DNA of 64,000 nt, from positions 1,846,001-1,910,000 of the forward strand of contig NZ_CP029002.1 of the NCBI RefSeq assembly GCF_003073375.1, read 5' to 3'. The notes beneath the pieces were generated by a model that was given only the letters and a program-made list of their open reading frames with translations, was not told where the DNA came from and searched no databases. Of this stretch, positions 27,398 through 36,691 are shown piece after piece (positions within the stretch are counted from its first letter, which is position 1; each line of letters begins with the position of its first letter). The DNA is from Lysinibacillus sp. 2017 (GTDB taxonomy: Bacteria; Bacillota; Bacilli; Bacillales_A; Planococcaceae). The position numbers and the translations under genes are program-made.

Positions 27398-27459
27398 GGG
27401 TAATTCCTGATGGATGTTATTTTATAAATATCTAATTCCATCCATCATGGAAATTGCCC
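27398..27459. repeat. 62-base near-perfect inverted repeat upstream of the ars promoter
   Basis: The left arm 27398-27416 (with TGATGGATG) pairs with 27439-27459 (with CATCCATCA), leaving two single-base bulges and a 22-base loop. There is no T-run after it, so it is not a normal terminator. It lies upstream of the arsR promoter and may be a mobile-element relic or a cruciform/regulatory site. Confidence 0.45.
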
Positions 27460-27497
27460 AAAGAAATATGGATAACAAAATATTTATTTTGAACATA

Positions 27498-27542
27498 TTG
27501 CAAAAGTTATTATCAACACATAATATAAGTATATCGTTATAT
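27498..27542 (+). promoter_or_regulatory. ars operon promoter and ArsR operator
   Basis: TTGCAA (27498-27503), a 17-base spacer and TAATAT (27521-27526) make a good sigma-A promoter. ATATAA (27523-27528) and TTATAT (27537-27542) form a dyad with 8-base spacing that covers the -10 box and start point, where ArsR-family repressors usually bind. The first gene starts 18 bases later. Confidence 0.65.
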
Positions 27543-27560
27543 AATTATGGAGGTTTGATA

Positions 27561-27875
27561 ATGGAAATAGAATTAATGGAAAAACAGTTGAAAGCTGTTG
27601 CAGATGCGAATCGCTTGCGAATTTTAGCTTGTCTAAAAAAAGGCGAAGTATGTGTGTGTGATTTTACGGACGTTTTAAATATTTCACAGCCTGCAGTAAG
27701 TCAACATTTACGAAAATTAAAAGAGGCAGGCATTATTACAGAGCGTAAGGTAGGGACGTGGAAGCATTATCGTATTCATGAGAATCAGACTACGTTAATG
27801 CAAAGTATACTCTCTTCCATCGTGGAAGAATGGACGTGTGACTGTAAAAACGACTGTGAATGTGTGGAGGGTTAA
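27561..27875 (+). CDS. arsR: arsenical resistance operon repressor ArsR
   Basis: A 104-aa SmtB/ArsR-family winged-helix repressor. The ATG at 27561 has GGAGGT six bases before it; the longer open frame upstream is not coding. The metalloid site CVCDFTDVL (usual ELCVCDL) sits in the recognition-helix region, and ISQPAVSQHLRKLKEAG is the DNA-reading part. An extra cysteine cluster at the C-terminus (CDCKNDCEC) could add a second metal site. It should bind As(III)/Sb(III) and release the operator at 27523. First gene of a six-gene operon. Confidence 0.95.
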   Translation: MEIELMEKQLKAVADANRLRILACLKKGEVCVCDFTDVLNISQPAVSQHLRKLKEAGIITERKVGTWKHYRIHENQTTLMQSILSSIVEEWTCDCKNDCECVEG

Positions 27876-27878
27876 AAA

Positions 27879-29174
27879 TTGAATATGTTTGTTATTGCGG
27901 CACTCATTTTCATCGTGACACTGATCTTTGTTATTTGGCAACCAAAGGGTCTTAATATTGGTTGGTCTGCAATGGCAGGAGCTGTGATAGCGCTATTAGT
28001 AGGTGTTGTAGATTTTGGAGATGTCGGTACAGTAATCGATATTACGTGGAATGCTACGTTATCGTTTATTGCGATAATTTTAATTTCACTTGTGTTAGAT
28101 GAAATCGGATTGTTTGAATGGGCAGCTTTACATATGGCACGTGCTGCAAAGGGTAGCGGTATCAAAATGTTTGTTTATGTTAGCTTACTAGGTGCAGTTG
28201 TTGCTGCATTATTCGCAAATGACGGGGCAGCATTAATTTTAACGCCTATCGTACTTGCAATGGTTCGGAATTTGAAGTTTAGCGAGAAAATGATTTTCCC
28301 GTTTATTATGGCAAGTGGTTTTATTGCAGATACAACAAGCTTACCTTTTATCGTAAGTAACTTAGTGAACATCGTATCCGCAGATTTCTTTAATATCGGT
28401 TTTGTGGAATATGCTTCGCGAATGATTATTCCAAATTTATTCTCGTTAACAGCGACGATTGTTGTCCTGCTAATTTACTTCAATAAGTCGATTCCGAGAG
28501 AATACGATGAATCGATGTTGAAAGTACCAAAGCAAGCCATTAAGGATATGAAAATGTTCAAGTTGTCTTGGTTTGTACTAGCGATTTTAGTCATTGGTTA
28601 CTTTTTAAGTGAGTTTATCGGTGTACCGGTATCACTCGTAGCTGGTCTTATAGCGATTTCCTTCTTATTGATGGCACGAAATAGTGCAGTTGTCGATACA
28701 AAAGCCGTGGTAAAAGGTGCTCCTTGGAATATCGTATTTTTCTCAATTGGAATGTATGTTGTCGTTTATGGCCTTGGAAATGCAGGACTGACACCAGTCT
28801 TGGCTACCGTTATTGAATGGACAGCAGAGCAAGGTTTATTCTTCGCTACAGTCGGCATGGGTTTTATCGCTGCATTCTTATCGTCTGTGATGAACAATAT
28901 GCCAACCGTCATGGTCAATGCATTGGCCATTCAAGAAACCCATACAACAGGTATTGTGCGTGAGGCTTTAATTTATGCAAATGTCATTGGTTCAGATTTA
29001 GGACCTAAGATTACACCAATCGGCTCATTGGCAACGTTAGTTTGGTTATATGTACTGTCACAAAAAGATGTGAAAATTTCATGGGGAACTTACTTTAAAA
29101 CGGGTATTGTCCTAACGATTCCAATCCTTTTATTTACGTTAATTGGATTATTCATTACATTATTAATTTTTTGA
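27879..29174 (+). CDS. arsB: arsenite/antimonite efflux membrane protein ArsB
   Basis: A 431-aa membrane protein of the ArsB/NhaD ion transporter superfamily, start TTG 27879 seven bases after GGAGGG. It has about 12 hydrophobic segments and the family segments [17 protein letters not shown], then [12 protein letters not shown] and [13 protein letters not shown]. ArsB expels As(OH)3 or Sb(OH)3 by exchange with protons and, with ArsA, becomes an ATP-driven pump. It is not the unrelated Acr3 type. The gene begins three bases after arsR, and arsC follows 18 bases later. Confidence 0.93.
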   Translation: MNMFVIAALIFIVTLIFVIWQPKGLNIGWSAMAGAVIALLVGVVDFGDVGTVIDITWNATLSFIAIILISLVLDEIGLFEWAALHMARAAKGSGIKMFVYVSLLGAVVAALFANDGAALILTPIVLAMVRNLKFSEKMIFPFIMASGFIADTTSLPFIVSNLVNIVSADFFNIGFVEYASRMIIPNLFSLTATIVVLLIYFNKSIPREYDESMLKVPKQAIKDMKMFKLSWFVLAILVIGYFLSEFIGVPVSLVAGLIAISFLLMARNSAVVDTKAVVKGAPWNIVFFSIGMYVVVYGLGNAGLTPVLATVIEWTAEQGLFFATVGMGFIAAFLSSVMNNMPTVMVNALAIQETHTTGIVREALIYANVIGSDLGPKITPIGSLATLVWLYVLSQKDVKISWGTYFKTGIVLTIPILLFTLIGLFITLLIF

Positions 29175-29192
29175 TTATGGGAGTTAATTTAA

Positions 29193-29615
29193 ATGACGAA
29201 AAACATTCTTTACTTCTTATGTACAGGTAATTCATGCCGTTCACAAATGGCAGATGGATGGGCGAAAAAACTACTTCCAGAAGACTGGGAAGTATATTCA
29301 GCTGGCATCGAAACACATGGTGTTAACCCAAATGCAATTAAAGCAATGCATGAGGTGGAAATTGATATTTCTCATCATACTTCTGATTTAATAGACCAAG
29401 ACATTTTAAATAAGGCGACTTTGGTTGTGACATTGTGCGGGGATGCTGCAGATAAATGCCCAATGACACCACCTGAAGTACGCCGTGAGCATTGGGGCTT
29501 TGAAGATCCAGCAAAAGCTGTCGGGACAGATGAAGAGAAATGGACCGCATTCCAACAAGTACGTGATGCAATTGGAGCGCGTATTGGGAAGTTTGTTAAA
29601 GAAGAACTACATTAA
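29193..29615 (+). CDS. arsC: arsenate reductase, thioredoxin-coupled ArsC
   Basis: A 140-aa enzyme of the low-molecular-weight phosphatase-like arsenate reductase class (B. subtilis/S. aureus type). The P-loop CTGNSCRS starts at Cys10; the redox cysteines are Cys82 and Cys89 in [10 protein letters not shown]. It reduces As(V) to As(III), using thioredoxin for turnover, and thus feeds the ArsB pump. TTGGGAG precedes the ATG. All expected catalytic residues are present. Confidence 0.95.
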   Translation: MTKNILYFLCTGNSCRSQMADGWAKKLLPEDWEVYSAGIETHGVNPNAIKAMHEVEIDISHHTSDLIDQDILNKATLVVTLCGDAADKCPMTPPEVRREHWGFEDPAKAVGTDEEKWTAFQQVRDAIGARIGKFVKEELH

Positions 29616-29641
29616 GAAGTTAATTTATTGGAGGGGTCAAA

Positions 29642-30001
29642 ATGAAAAAAATCTCTATTTATGAACCTGCGATGTGTTGTCCTACAGGTCTTTGTGGACC
29701 ATCTATTGATCCAGAGCTATTACGTCTGTCTTTTATTATGAATAATATAAAAAATGCAGAGGTAGATGCAATACGCTTCAATTTAACAAATGAACCACAA
29801 GTGTTTGTTGAAAATAAACAGGTGAATGATTTATTAATGGCTGAAGGTATGGAGTGTTTACCTGCAACGTTTATTGAAGACGAATTAGTATTAAAGGGTA
29901 GCTATCCAACAACTGCTCAATTTGCTGAGTGGACTGGTTTATCAGAAGAAGAACTTTTGAAAAAACCAAAAGTACGTCTATCTATTGGAGTGAAAAAGTA
30001 A
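29642..30001 (+). CDS. arsD: arsenic metallochaperone ArsD
   Basis: A 119-aa protein that takes As(III) from cytosolic thiols and hands it to ArsA. The required cysteines Cys12, Cys13 and Cys18 are in MCCPTGLCGPS. The C-terminal cysteine pairs seen in the plasmid R773 protein are absent (it ends LSIGVKK), and these are known to be dispensable for chaperone activity. GGAGGGG precedes the ATG. Its stop overlaps the arsA start (TAATG), so the partners are translationally coupled. Confidence 0.94.
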   Translation: MKKISIYEPAMCCPTGLCGPSIDPELLRLSFIMNNIKNAEVDAIRFNLTNEPQVFVENKQVNDLLMAEGMECLPATFIEDELVLKGSYPTTAQFAEWTGLSEEELLKKPKVRLSIGVKK

Positions 30002-31767
30002 TGGAACGATTTACACGTGACCATTTTCCAACAACCCCTTTTCTATTCTTTACAGGAAAAGGTGGCGTAGGGAAGACTTCAGTTGCAAGTAGTCTTTCAA
30101 TTGCATTAGCAGCTGAAGGAAAAAAAGTGCTGCTAATTAGCACGGACCCTGCTTCCAATTTACAAGATATATTTGGTCAAACGTTAAAAAATGAACCAAC
30201 AAAAATCGATGGGATGAACAACTTGTTTGCATTAAATCTTGATCCAGAGCAAGCAGCAGCGAGCTATAAAGAGCAAATGGTGGGGCCATATCGTGGAAAG
30301 TTACCAGAAGTAGTGATTCAAAATATGGAAGAGCAATTATCTGGTGCATGTACAGTTGAAATTGCAGCATTCAATGAATTTGCGATGCTGTTAACGAATG
30401 AAGCGTATACAAAGCAGTACGATACGATTGTTTTTGATACAGCACCAACAGGACATACACTACGTTTACTACAATTACCTTCAGCATGGTCAACATTTTT
30501 AGATGAAAATACAACAGGTACTTCCTGCTTGGGTCCATTAAAAGGGCTTGAACCACAGCGTGAAATTTATAAAGAAGCAGTTGCTCAGTTAACGAATCCT
30601 AGTCAAACAACATTAATGCTGGTGACACGTCCAGAAACCAATCCTCTAAAGGAAGCAGCTCGTGCATCTGAGGAATTGTTTGAGATCGGCATTCAGAATC
30701 AGAAATTAATTATCAACGGTTATTTGCGGTCGAATAGTAACGATCCGGTAGAATTGGCATTTCACGAACGACAAAACAAAGCTTTAGATAGGATGCCCGA
30801 AACCTTAAAGACATTTGACCTCTATTATCTACCGTTTGTTCCGTACTCTTTATCAAGTATCGTGCGTATGGAAGCTTGGATGACAGACACTGAGATTAAA
30901 TCAAATTCAATAAGCACTAATATGTTGAACACACCTGAACTAGAAGAAATGGTTTCAGATTATGTGAAGCGTAAGCCCAAAATTATTTTCACTATGGGCA
31001 AAGGCGGTGTAGGGAAGACAACAGTTGCATCGTATATTGCACTTCGATTAGCAGAAGAGGGAATGCGTGTTCATTTAACAACAACTGATCCTGCTGCTCA
31101 TCTAAACTGGACATTCGGTCAAGAGAAGCAAGACGGTGTAACGGTTAGTCGTATTGATCCAAAAGTCGAAATTGCAAACTATGAAGCAGAGGTGCTTTCA
31201 AAGGCAAGTGAGACAATGAATGAAGAAGGGCTAGCTTTCGTAAAAGAAGATTTAGCTTCTCCTTGTACAGAGGAAATCGCGGTCTTTCGAGCATTTGCAA
31301 ACTTAGTTGAAACCTATCAAGATGAAGTGATTATTATTGATACAGCACCAACAGGGCATACGTTACTTTTACTTGATGCAACGCAGAGTTATCATAAGGA
31401 AATTTCCCGTTCTGAAGGGGAAGTGCCAGTAGCTGTTGCAAATTTATTACCACGTTTACGTGATAAAGAATATACAAGTGTTGCAATTGTAACGTTACCA
31501 GAAGCAACACCGGTATATGAAGCAGCACGACTACAAGAGGATTTAGAACGTGCAGGATTACATGTAGATTGGTGGATTGTCAATCAATCATTTGCTAAAC
31601 TGCAACTAACAAGTCCCTTACTTCTACAAAAGCAACAAGCTGAAATAAAATGGTTAGAGGAAGTAAGTCACATTAGTAAGGGGCGTTTTGTCATGATTCC
31701 TTGGGTAAAGGAAGCACCTATCGGCAAAGACGGGTTACAAAGATTAAAAGGAGAGACAGTAAAATGA
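30001..31767 (+). CDS. arsA: arsenite-stimulated pump ATPase ArsA
   Basis: A 588-aa duplicated ATPase with two homologous halves. Walker A motifs GKGGVGKT are at about residues 19 and 332, and both halves contain DTAPTGHT signature segments. Metalloid-site cysteines are seen in SGACTVEIA (about 116) and SPCTEEIA (about 421). Start at ATG 30001, overlapping the arsD stop. ArsA binds As(III) delivered by ArsD and energises ArsB. The length agrees with the family (about 583). It ends with an ATGA overlap to the HesB-like gene. Confidence 0.95.
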   Translation: MERFTRDHFPTTPFLFFTGKGGVGKTSVASSLSIALAAEGKKVLLISTDPASNLQDIFGQTLKNEPTKIDGMNNLFALNLDPEQAAASYKEQMVGPYRGKLPEVVIQNMEEQLSGACTVEIAAFNEFAMLLTNEAYTKQYDTIVFDTAPTGHTLRLLQLPSAWSTFLDENTTGTSCLGPLKGLEPQREIYKEAVAQLTNPSQTTLMLVTRPETNPLKEAARASEELFEIGIQNQKLIINGYLRSNSNDPVELAFHERQNKALDRMPETLKTFDLYYLPFVPYSLSSIVRMEAWMTDTEIKSNSISTNMLNTPELEEMVSDYVKRKPKIIFTMGKGGVGKTTVASYIALRLAEEGMRVHLTTTDPAAHLNWTFGQEKQDGVTVSRIDPKVEIANYEAEVLSKASETMNEEGLAFVKEDLASPCTEEIAVFRAFANLVETYQDEVIIIDTAPTGHTLLLLDATQSYHKEISRSEGEVPVAVANLLPRLRDKEYTSVAIVTLPEATPVYEAARLQEDLERAGLHVDWWIVNQSFAKLQLTSPLLLQKQQAEIKWLEEVSHISKGRFVMIPWVKEAPIGKDGLQRLKGETVK

Positions 31768-32045
31768 AAATGAGTCCAGAAGGTAAACAATTTGTTGAGC
31801 AAGTAATAGAACAAGTTGAAGGAGCAACACTACGCTTTTATGGTGTAGCTGGATGTTGCGGTATGAATTTAGGTGCAGAAATCGCTCAAGCTAAAGAAGA
31901 AGATTCGGTGCAAACCATTGAAGGTATTGAAATTGCAGTAGACCCACAAATTGCAGAGCAGTTAACAGACGTAACGATTCATGCAGAGGAAGAAAATGGT
32001 CAGCTAGGCTTAGTACTGCTTGGCTATGAACAATCAAGCTGCTAA
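31764..32045 (+). CDS. HesB/IscA-like cysteine protein of the ars operon
   Basis: A 93-aa protein, ATG 31764 overlapping the arsA stop, behind AAAGGAGAG. The second half (IEIAVDPQIAEQLTDVTI, EENGQLGLVL) resembles HesB/IscA-type iron-sulfur scaffold proteins. A vicinal pair sits in YGVAGCCGMNLG and a last Cys is at the C-terminus. The scaffold cysteine pattern of IscA is not kept, but the Cys pair resembles that of ArsD. Being last in the operon and coupled to arsA, it is likely an As(III)-handling or Fe-S-protecting accessory; that role is inference. Confidence 0.7.
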   Translation: MKMSPEGKQFVEQVIEQVEGATLRFYGVAGCCGMNLGAEIAQAKEEDSVQTIEGIEIAVDPQIAEQLTDVTIHAEEENGQLGLVLLGYEQSSC

Positions 32046-32347
32046 ATTGTGATTGCATCATTCGAGTACATTAACTGCTGTTACTTCTTAAGTTAGGCAC
32101 ACTTGCCATAAATAGTTGTCAAATGTCTACTGAGGTAACAAAGCAGTTTTTACAAGCCAATAGAACACTTAAAAAATATTTTAAATTATATAAAGAGGTT
32201 GGGACAAAACCCTTCCCTCTCCCAAAATAAAGCAGTTCAAATTTTACGATAAGTTAAATTTGAACTGCTTTATTTTCTGTTAGTTTATATTGAGTTTACA
32301 TTGATTGGTTATAGTAGGATTTTTAGTAAGTATAAGGAGGAAAACTT
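32046..32347 (+). terminator. ars operon terminator region with a 21-bp hairpin
   Basis: The intergenic region holds GAGGTTGGGACAAAA (32195-32209), a phrase common in Firmicutes intergenic repeats as I recall. It is followed by a perfect 21-base stem (32224-32244 with 32256-32276) around an 11-base loop, core AAAGCAGTTCAAATTT. It ends in TTATTTT and should terminate the ars operon. The rest contains only the short leader of the MMPL gene. Confidence 0.7.
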
Positions 32348-34450
32348 GTGAACAAAATATTAAACCCTATAACCGATTGGGTATCAACTAAACGGGGAAT
32401 GTGGATTACGATCATCATTTGGTTAGTGCTCATGATCGGCTTAAGTGCAGGTCCCCAGCTTGGCGACTATAAAGTAACGAACTTCCAGTCGCTACCAGAT
32501 GATGCACAGTCAATAATTGCCCAACAAAAAGTAGATGAACTATTCCCGAATGATCAAGGAACACCCGGGATACTTGTATTCCATAATGAAAACGGGAATG
32601 TCGACGTAGAAGGCGTCAAAGAAATTTTAGATACAATCCGTTCTGAAAACATTGATGGCATCGACCAATTAATTGATATTAATCAATTACCACCGCAAGC
32701 ATTACAAGGCTTTATATCTGAAAATGGTTCGACAATGATTGTGCCAATGAATCTTGAAGCAGGTCTTGGTAGTAAAGATTACGCTCACATTAACGACAAA
32801 GCGACTAAAATTGGAACAGAAGTAGCCAAAACGCAAGAAAACATGGCGTTTTATATAACAGGTCCAGCTGGTATCGCGGGTGATACAACGAAGTTATTCG
32901 AATCCGCTGACGTCAAATTGTTATTAGTAACAATCGTAATTATTTTAGTATTATTAATCGCAATATATCGTTCGCCATTATTAGCATTCATTCCGCTACT
33001 AGCGACAATTATTGTGTACCAAGTAGCAAATCAATCGATTGCTTTACTAGGTGCAGCAGGCTTAGAAATTAATAACTCTACAACATCGATTATGAGTATC
33101 CTTCTATTTGCAGCAGTTATTGACTATTCATTATTCGTATTCTCACGCTACCGTGAAGAATTAAACCATTACGAAGACAAGTACATGGCGATGAAACATG
33201 CAATGCGTGCAACGGGTGAACCAGTATTCTTCGCGGCTGGTACAGTATTAGCAGCGATGTTAGTATTATTCTTCGCGGATTTCCGTGACTATCAAAACTT
33301 TGCACCAATATTCGGTTTAGCTGTATTCATTATCATGTTAGCATCGATTACATTAGTGCCAGCATTATTCACATTATTTGGGCGGAAGGCATTTTGGCCG
33401 AAAGTACCGAAATATGGTGAAGCAAAAGAAGTGAAACATGGCATTTGGGGGCCAATTGCGAAATTCGTTGTGAATCGTCCAGGTGTCTCTGGCGGTATCG
33501 TTGCACTACTAATGGTCATTACATCTTTAAATGTTTTTAACTTAAATTATGAGTTCGATACGGTAAAATCGTTCCCAGAAGATTTACCATCACGTGTCGG
33601 CTATGAAATCGTAGAAAGCAACTTCGACAAAGGTGAATTAGCGCCATCTACTGTTTTAGTTGAAGCAGATGAAGCGTTAACAGAGCAAAAAATTGCAGAC
33701 ATTAAATCAGCAATTGAAGCACAAAACGGTGTAGCAAATGTGCGAATGCAAGGTGTAACAGATAATTCTTTAGCGGTAAAATATAGCGTTGCACTAAACT
33801 TGAATCCATATTCGGTAGAAGCACTTGACCTAATGTCTTCATTACGCGGTGATTTAGAAAATATTTTAGCGGATGCTGATGTTTCTGGTGAAGCACATGT
33901 AGCAGGTATAACAGCAAAATTAGTAGACGAGCGAGATGTGAACAACAGCGACATCGTGAAAATTGTAATTCTAGAAACAATTTTAATTTTATTATTACTA
34001 CTATTACTAACACGCTCTTGGAAAATGCCAATTTACATGATGGCTACGATATTAGTATCCTATCTATCAGCACTTGGCTTAGGTATTTTCTTAGTGGATG
34101 TATTATTCGGCTATGATGCCATTAGTACACGTGTACCAGTTTATGCGTTTATCTTCTTAGTGGCTCTTGGTATCGATTACAACATCATATTAGTGTCACG
34201 CTTCCTTGAAGAGCGTAAACGTACGACAGTAAAAGATGCGCTTGAAATTGCGATTCGCAATACAGGCGGAGTTATTTCTTCAGCAGGTGTTATTTTAGCC
34301 GCAACATTTGCAGCCCTAACAACAATGCCAATTTCTGATTTATTCGTATTCGGATTTATGGTTGCTATAGGTATTTTAATTGATACGTTCTTAGTTCGTG
34401 GTATGCTGTTACCAGCTTTAATCTTATTCTTTGAAAAGGATAAAAAATAA
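32348..34450 (+). CDS. MMPL/YdfJ-family RND exporter
   Basis: A 700-aa membrane transporter, GTG start after AGGAGG. It shows the internal duplication of MMPL proteins: one helix (about 17-36), an extracellular domain, five or six helices (190-345), then the second set with a helix near 385, another extracellular domain and helices 540-695. Characteristic segments are DYSLFVFSRYREEL and the matching GIDYNIILVSRFLEERK. B. subtilis YdfJ is the closest type I know. Such proteins export lipids, surfactants or antibiotics. A two-component system follows 28 bases downstream and probably controls it. Confidence 0.88.
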   Translation: MNKILNPITDWVSTKRGMWITIIIWLVLMIGLSAGPQLGDYKVTNFQSLPDDAQSIIAQQKVDELFPNDQGTPGILVFHNENGNVDVEGVKEILDTIRSENIDGIDQLIDINQLPPQALQGFISENGSTMIVPMNLEAGLGSKDYAHINDKATKIGTEVAKTQENMAFYITGPAGIAGDTTKLFESADVKLLLVTIVIILVLLIAIYRSPLLAFIPLLATIIVYQVANQSIALLGAAGLEINNSTTSIMSILLFAAVIDYSLFVFSRYREELNHYEDKYMAMKHAMRATGEPVFFAAGTVLAAMLVLFFADFRDYQNFAPIFGLAVFIIMLASITLVPALFTLFGRKAFWPKVPKYGEAKEVKHGIWGPIAKFVVNRPGVSGGIVALLMVITSLNVFNLNYEFDTVKSFPEDLPSRVGYEIVESNFDKGELAPSTVLVEADEALTEQKIADIKSAIEAQNGVANVRMQGVTDNSLAVKYSVALNLNPYSVEALDLMSSLRGDLENILADADVSGEAHVAGITAKLVDERDVNNSDIVKIVILETILILLLLLLLTRSWKMPIYMMATILVSYLSALGLGIFLVDVLFGYDAISTRVPVYAFIFLVALGIDYNIILVSRFLEERKRTTVKDALEIAIRNTGGVISSAGVILAATFAALTTMPISDLFVFGFMVAIGILIDTFLVRGMLLPALILFFEKDKK

Positions 34451-34478
34451 GCCCATACAACAGTGTGAGGTGTAATAT

Positions 34479-35150
34479 ATGAGAATATTAGTTGTAGATG
34501 ACGATTTAGATATTTTACAGCTTGTGTCCATTCATTTAAAACGAGAGGGCTATAAAGTTGAGCAAGCAAACAGTGCAGCCGAAGCCTTGTCGTTACTGGA
34601 GCATATCGACGTCGACCTTGCAATTGTTGACGTCATGATGCCCAATATGAACGGCTTCGAGTTAACAGAAGTTTTAACAAAGGATTTAGACATACCGGTC
34701 ATAATACTCACTGCAAAAAGCTTGCTAGCAGATAAGGAAAAAGGATTTTTAGCTGGCTCTGAAGATTATATTGTTAAGCCATTCGAACCAAAAGAGCTAC
34801 TGTTTCGAGTAGCTGTTGTTTTAAGACGTTATGAACGTTCGATGGATTCACAAATGGAGCTAGGCAACGTTAAAATTGACCGTCAAAACTTTGAAGTAAC
34901 AATTAATCAGCAGACGCTCGTATTCCCGTTAAAGGAATTCGAGCTACTATGTATGTTAATGGCGCGCGCGGGAAAAGTAACCCTACGCTCGCTTTTGTTT
35001 GAACAAACGTGGGGTTCAGATTATATGGGTAACGAATTAACACTTAATACTCACATGAATCGTGTACGCGAACGATTAAAAAAATACGAAGCTAATATCG
35101 AAATTCAGACGATTCGTGGCATTGGCTATAAACTTGAGGTTTGCCAATGA
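34479..35150 (+). CDS. OmpR-family response regulator
   Basis: A 223-aa regulator with an N-terminal receiver (acidic DDD at 7-9, phospho-acceptor Asp in AIVDVMMPN near residue 51, Lys in VKPFEP near 100) and a C-terminal winged helix ending QTIRGIGYKLE. GTGAGGTG precedes the ATG. It overlaps the kinase gene as ATGA, so the two are coupled. Its neighbours suggest that it controls the MMPL exporter upstream. B. subtilis ydfJ is instead controlled by a NarL-type regulator, so the wiring differs. Confidence 0.93.
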   Translation: MRILVVDDDLDILQLVSIHLKREGYKVEQANSAAEALSLLEHIDVDLAIVDVMMPNMNGFELTEVLTKDLDIPVIILTAKSLLADKEKGFLAGSEDYIVKPFEPKELLFRVAVVLRRYERSMDSQMELGNVKIDRQNFEVTINQQTLVFPLKEFELLCMLMARAGKVTLRSLLFEQTWGSDYMGNELTLNTHMNRVRERLKKYEANIEIQTIRGIGYKLEVCQ

Positions 35151-36511
35151 ACACTTTGTATCGAAAGTTTAGTGGTGCGACATTATTCATATTGTTTGCA
35201 AGCATGTGCATTGGTTTTGCATTGGCAAATTTAATTTATTTTACAATTGCTAAAGATAAAATTGACGCGCAAAACGTAGAAACAGCCAAAGGAATCGCCA
35301 ACATGCTGTTTTATGATCATTATGATGATGTATTGAAATCGATGGCAGACATAGGCTATCAATTAATGATTGTCGATACAGATGGGAAGCAAACGACGTA
35401 TGGAAAGCCATTCTCTCAAAGTCAATTGCCAGAATCAGCGTTAGATGTTGTATTTAGTGGCGATGTTTATCACGGAATGGGAAATTTTTCTGGTAGCTTT
35501 TTAATGATGGGACATTTTTCAAATGATGCTGAAAATACAGTCGGTGTGCCGTTTACAATGAATGAGGAGCAGTACGGCCTGTTTTTACGTCCTAATCGCC
35601 AAAGCATATTTTCGGACATGCATGCGATTTTAATCGGTTTCATTATAACAGCAGCTGTTGTTAGCTTGGCAGGTGTGTTTTTCATGACACGTAAAATTAT
35701 TAAGCCGATTACACAACTTAAAGAAGCGACGAAAGCAATTGCCAGTGAAAACTACAATTACACACTTGATATTTCACGTAACGATGAAATTGGACAGCTC
35801 GCTGATAGTTTCCGGACGATGCAGCAGCAACTTGGCCATAATCACGAGGCGACGCGAGCGTTTATTAGTAACGTGTCACATGATTTCCAATCACCGCTTA
35901 TGAATATTCAAGGATACGCAGAATTGCTGCAAAATGGTGTATCAGAGGAAGAACGCATTGAATATAGCGGCATTATCGACCGTGAATCAAAGCGTCTATC
36001 GAACTTGACGAAGCAACTTCTTATACTTACGTCGCTCGATCAGTCTTCTTACCCATTACAAAAACAATTTGTTCGTCTCGATGAACAATTACGCGATATG
36101 ATTCGTAAATATCGCTGGCGTATTAGCGACTGTGATATCGACCTATCGTATAAGCTAGAGGAAGTAACAGCAGTTGTAGACCCAGAGCTACTTATGAACG
36201 TGTGGGACAATATTTTATCGAATGCATTAAAATATACAACACTTGGTGGTCAAATCCATTTAAACTGTAAACGAGTTGGAGATTCTGCTGTCATTGTTTG
36301 TAGAGATACGGGTGTTGGTTTAAGCTCTGAGCAAGCTAAACAAGTTTTTGAACGTTTTTACCGTGTTGACCAAGCACGTAAAAAGGACGGTACTGGTCTA
36401 GGGCTTGCTATTTGTCGGGAAATTATTGAGCTACATGGTGGTCGTATTGAAGTGAAAAGTGAATTAGGTAAGGGCAGTGTGTTTAAAGTAACATTGCCGC
36501 TAGGAAAATAA
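35147..36511 (+). CDS. sensor histidine kinase (HAMP, HisKA, HATPase)
   Basis: A 454-aa kinase starting at ATG 35147. It has a membrane helix near 10-32, an extracellular sensor of about 120 residues, a second helix (about 160-182), a HAMP region, the H-box SHDFQSPL with His near 244, the N-box WDNILSNALKYT, and G-boxes DTGVGL and GTGLGL. It would phosphorylate the overlapping regulator. The extracellular domain could sense the molecule exported by the MMPL protein. The strong terminator at 36513 ends the transcript. Confidence 0.93.
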   Translation: MNTLYRKFSGATLFILFASMCIGFALANLIYFTIAKDKIDAQNVETAKGIANMLFYDHYDDVLKSMADIGYQLMIVDTDGKQTTYGKPFSQSQLPESALDVVFSGDVYHGMGNFSGSFLMMGHFSNDAENTVGVPFTMNEEQYGLFLRPNRQSIFSDMHAILIGFIITAAVVSLAGVFFMTRKIIKPITQLKEATKAIASENYNYTLDISRNDEIGQLADSFRTMQQQLGHNHEATRAFISNVSHDFQSPLMNIQGYAELLQNGVSEEERIEYSGIIDRESKRLSNLTKQLLILTSLDQSSYPLQKQFVRLDEQLRDMIRKYRWRISDCDIDLSYKLEEVTAVVDPELLMNVWDNILSNALKYTTLGGQIHLNCKRVGDSAVIVCRDTGVGLSSEQAKQVFERFYRVDQARKKDGTGLGLAICREIIELHGGRIEVKSELGKGSVFKVTLPLGK

Positions 36512-36512
36512 A

Positions 36513-36551
36513 TCGGGCCGCGCAACGTGTTATGTTGCGCGGCCCTTGTTT
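36513..36551 (+). terminator. intrinsic terminator
   Basis: GGGCCGCGCAAC pairs perfectly with GTTGCGCGGCCC around GTGTTAT; T-rich tail. Confidence 0.85.
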
Positions 36552-36595
36552 GTGGTAGCTTGCATTTACTATTATTTCTGGCAAGATTCCAGATA

Positions 36596-36648
36596 AAAGG
36601 ACATATCATATTAGTCATATAAAATATGTTATGCCCTTTTATTTAATA
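36596..36648 (-). terminator. terminator of the flavoprotein gene
   Basis: An imperfect hairpin between AAAAGGACATATCATAT and the region ATATGTTATGCCCTTTT, with a T-run on the minus strand. Confidence 0.55.
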
Positions 36649-36691
36649 GTCTTGATAAACTTAAATCTAGTGTGTTTCATTAATTCTGGAA

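Noticed and set aside
27414-27560. 49-codon N-terminal extension of ArsR in the open frame
   Set aside because: GGAGGT sits exactly before the ATG at 27561, and the promoter and operator lie inside the extension.
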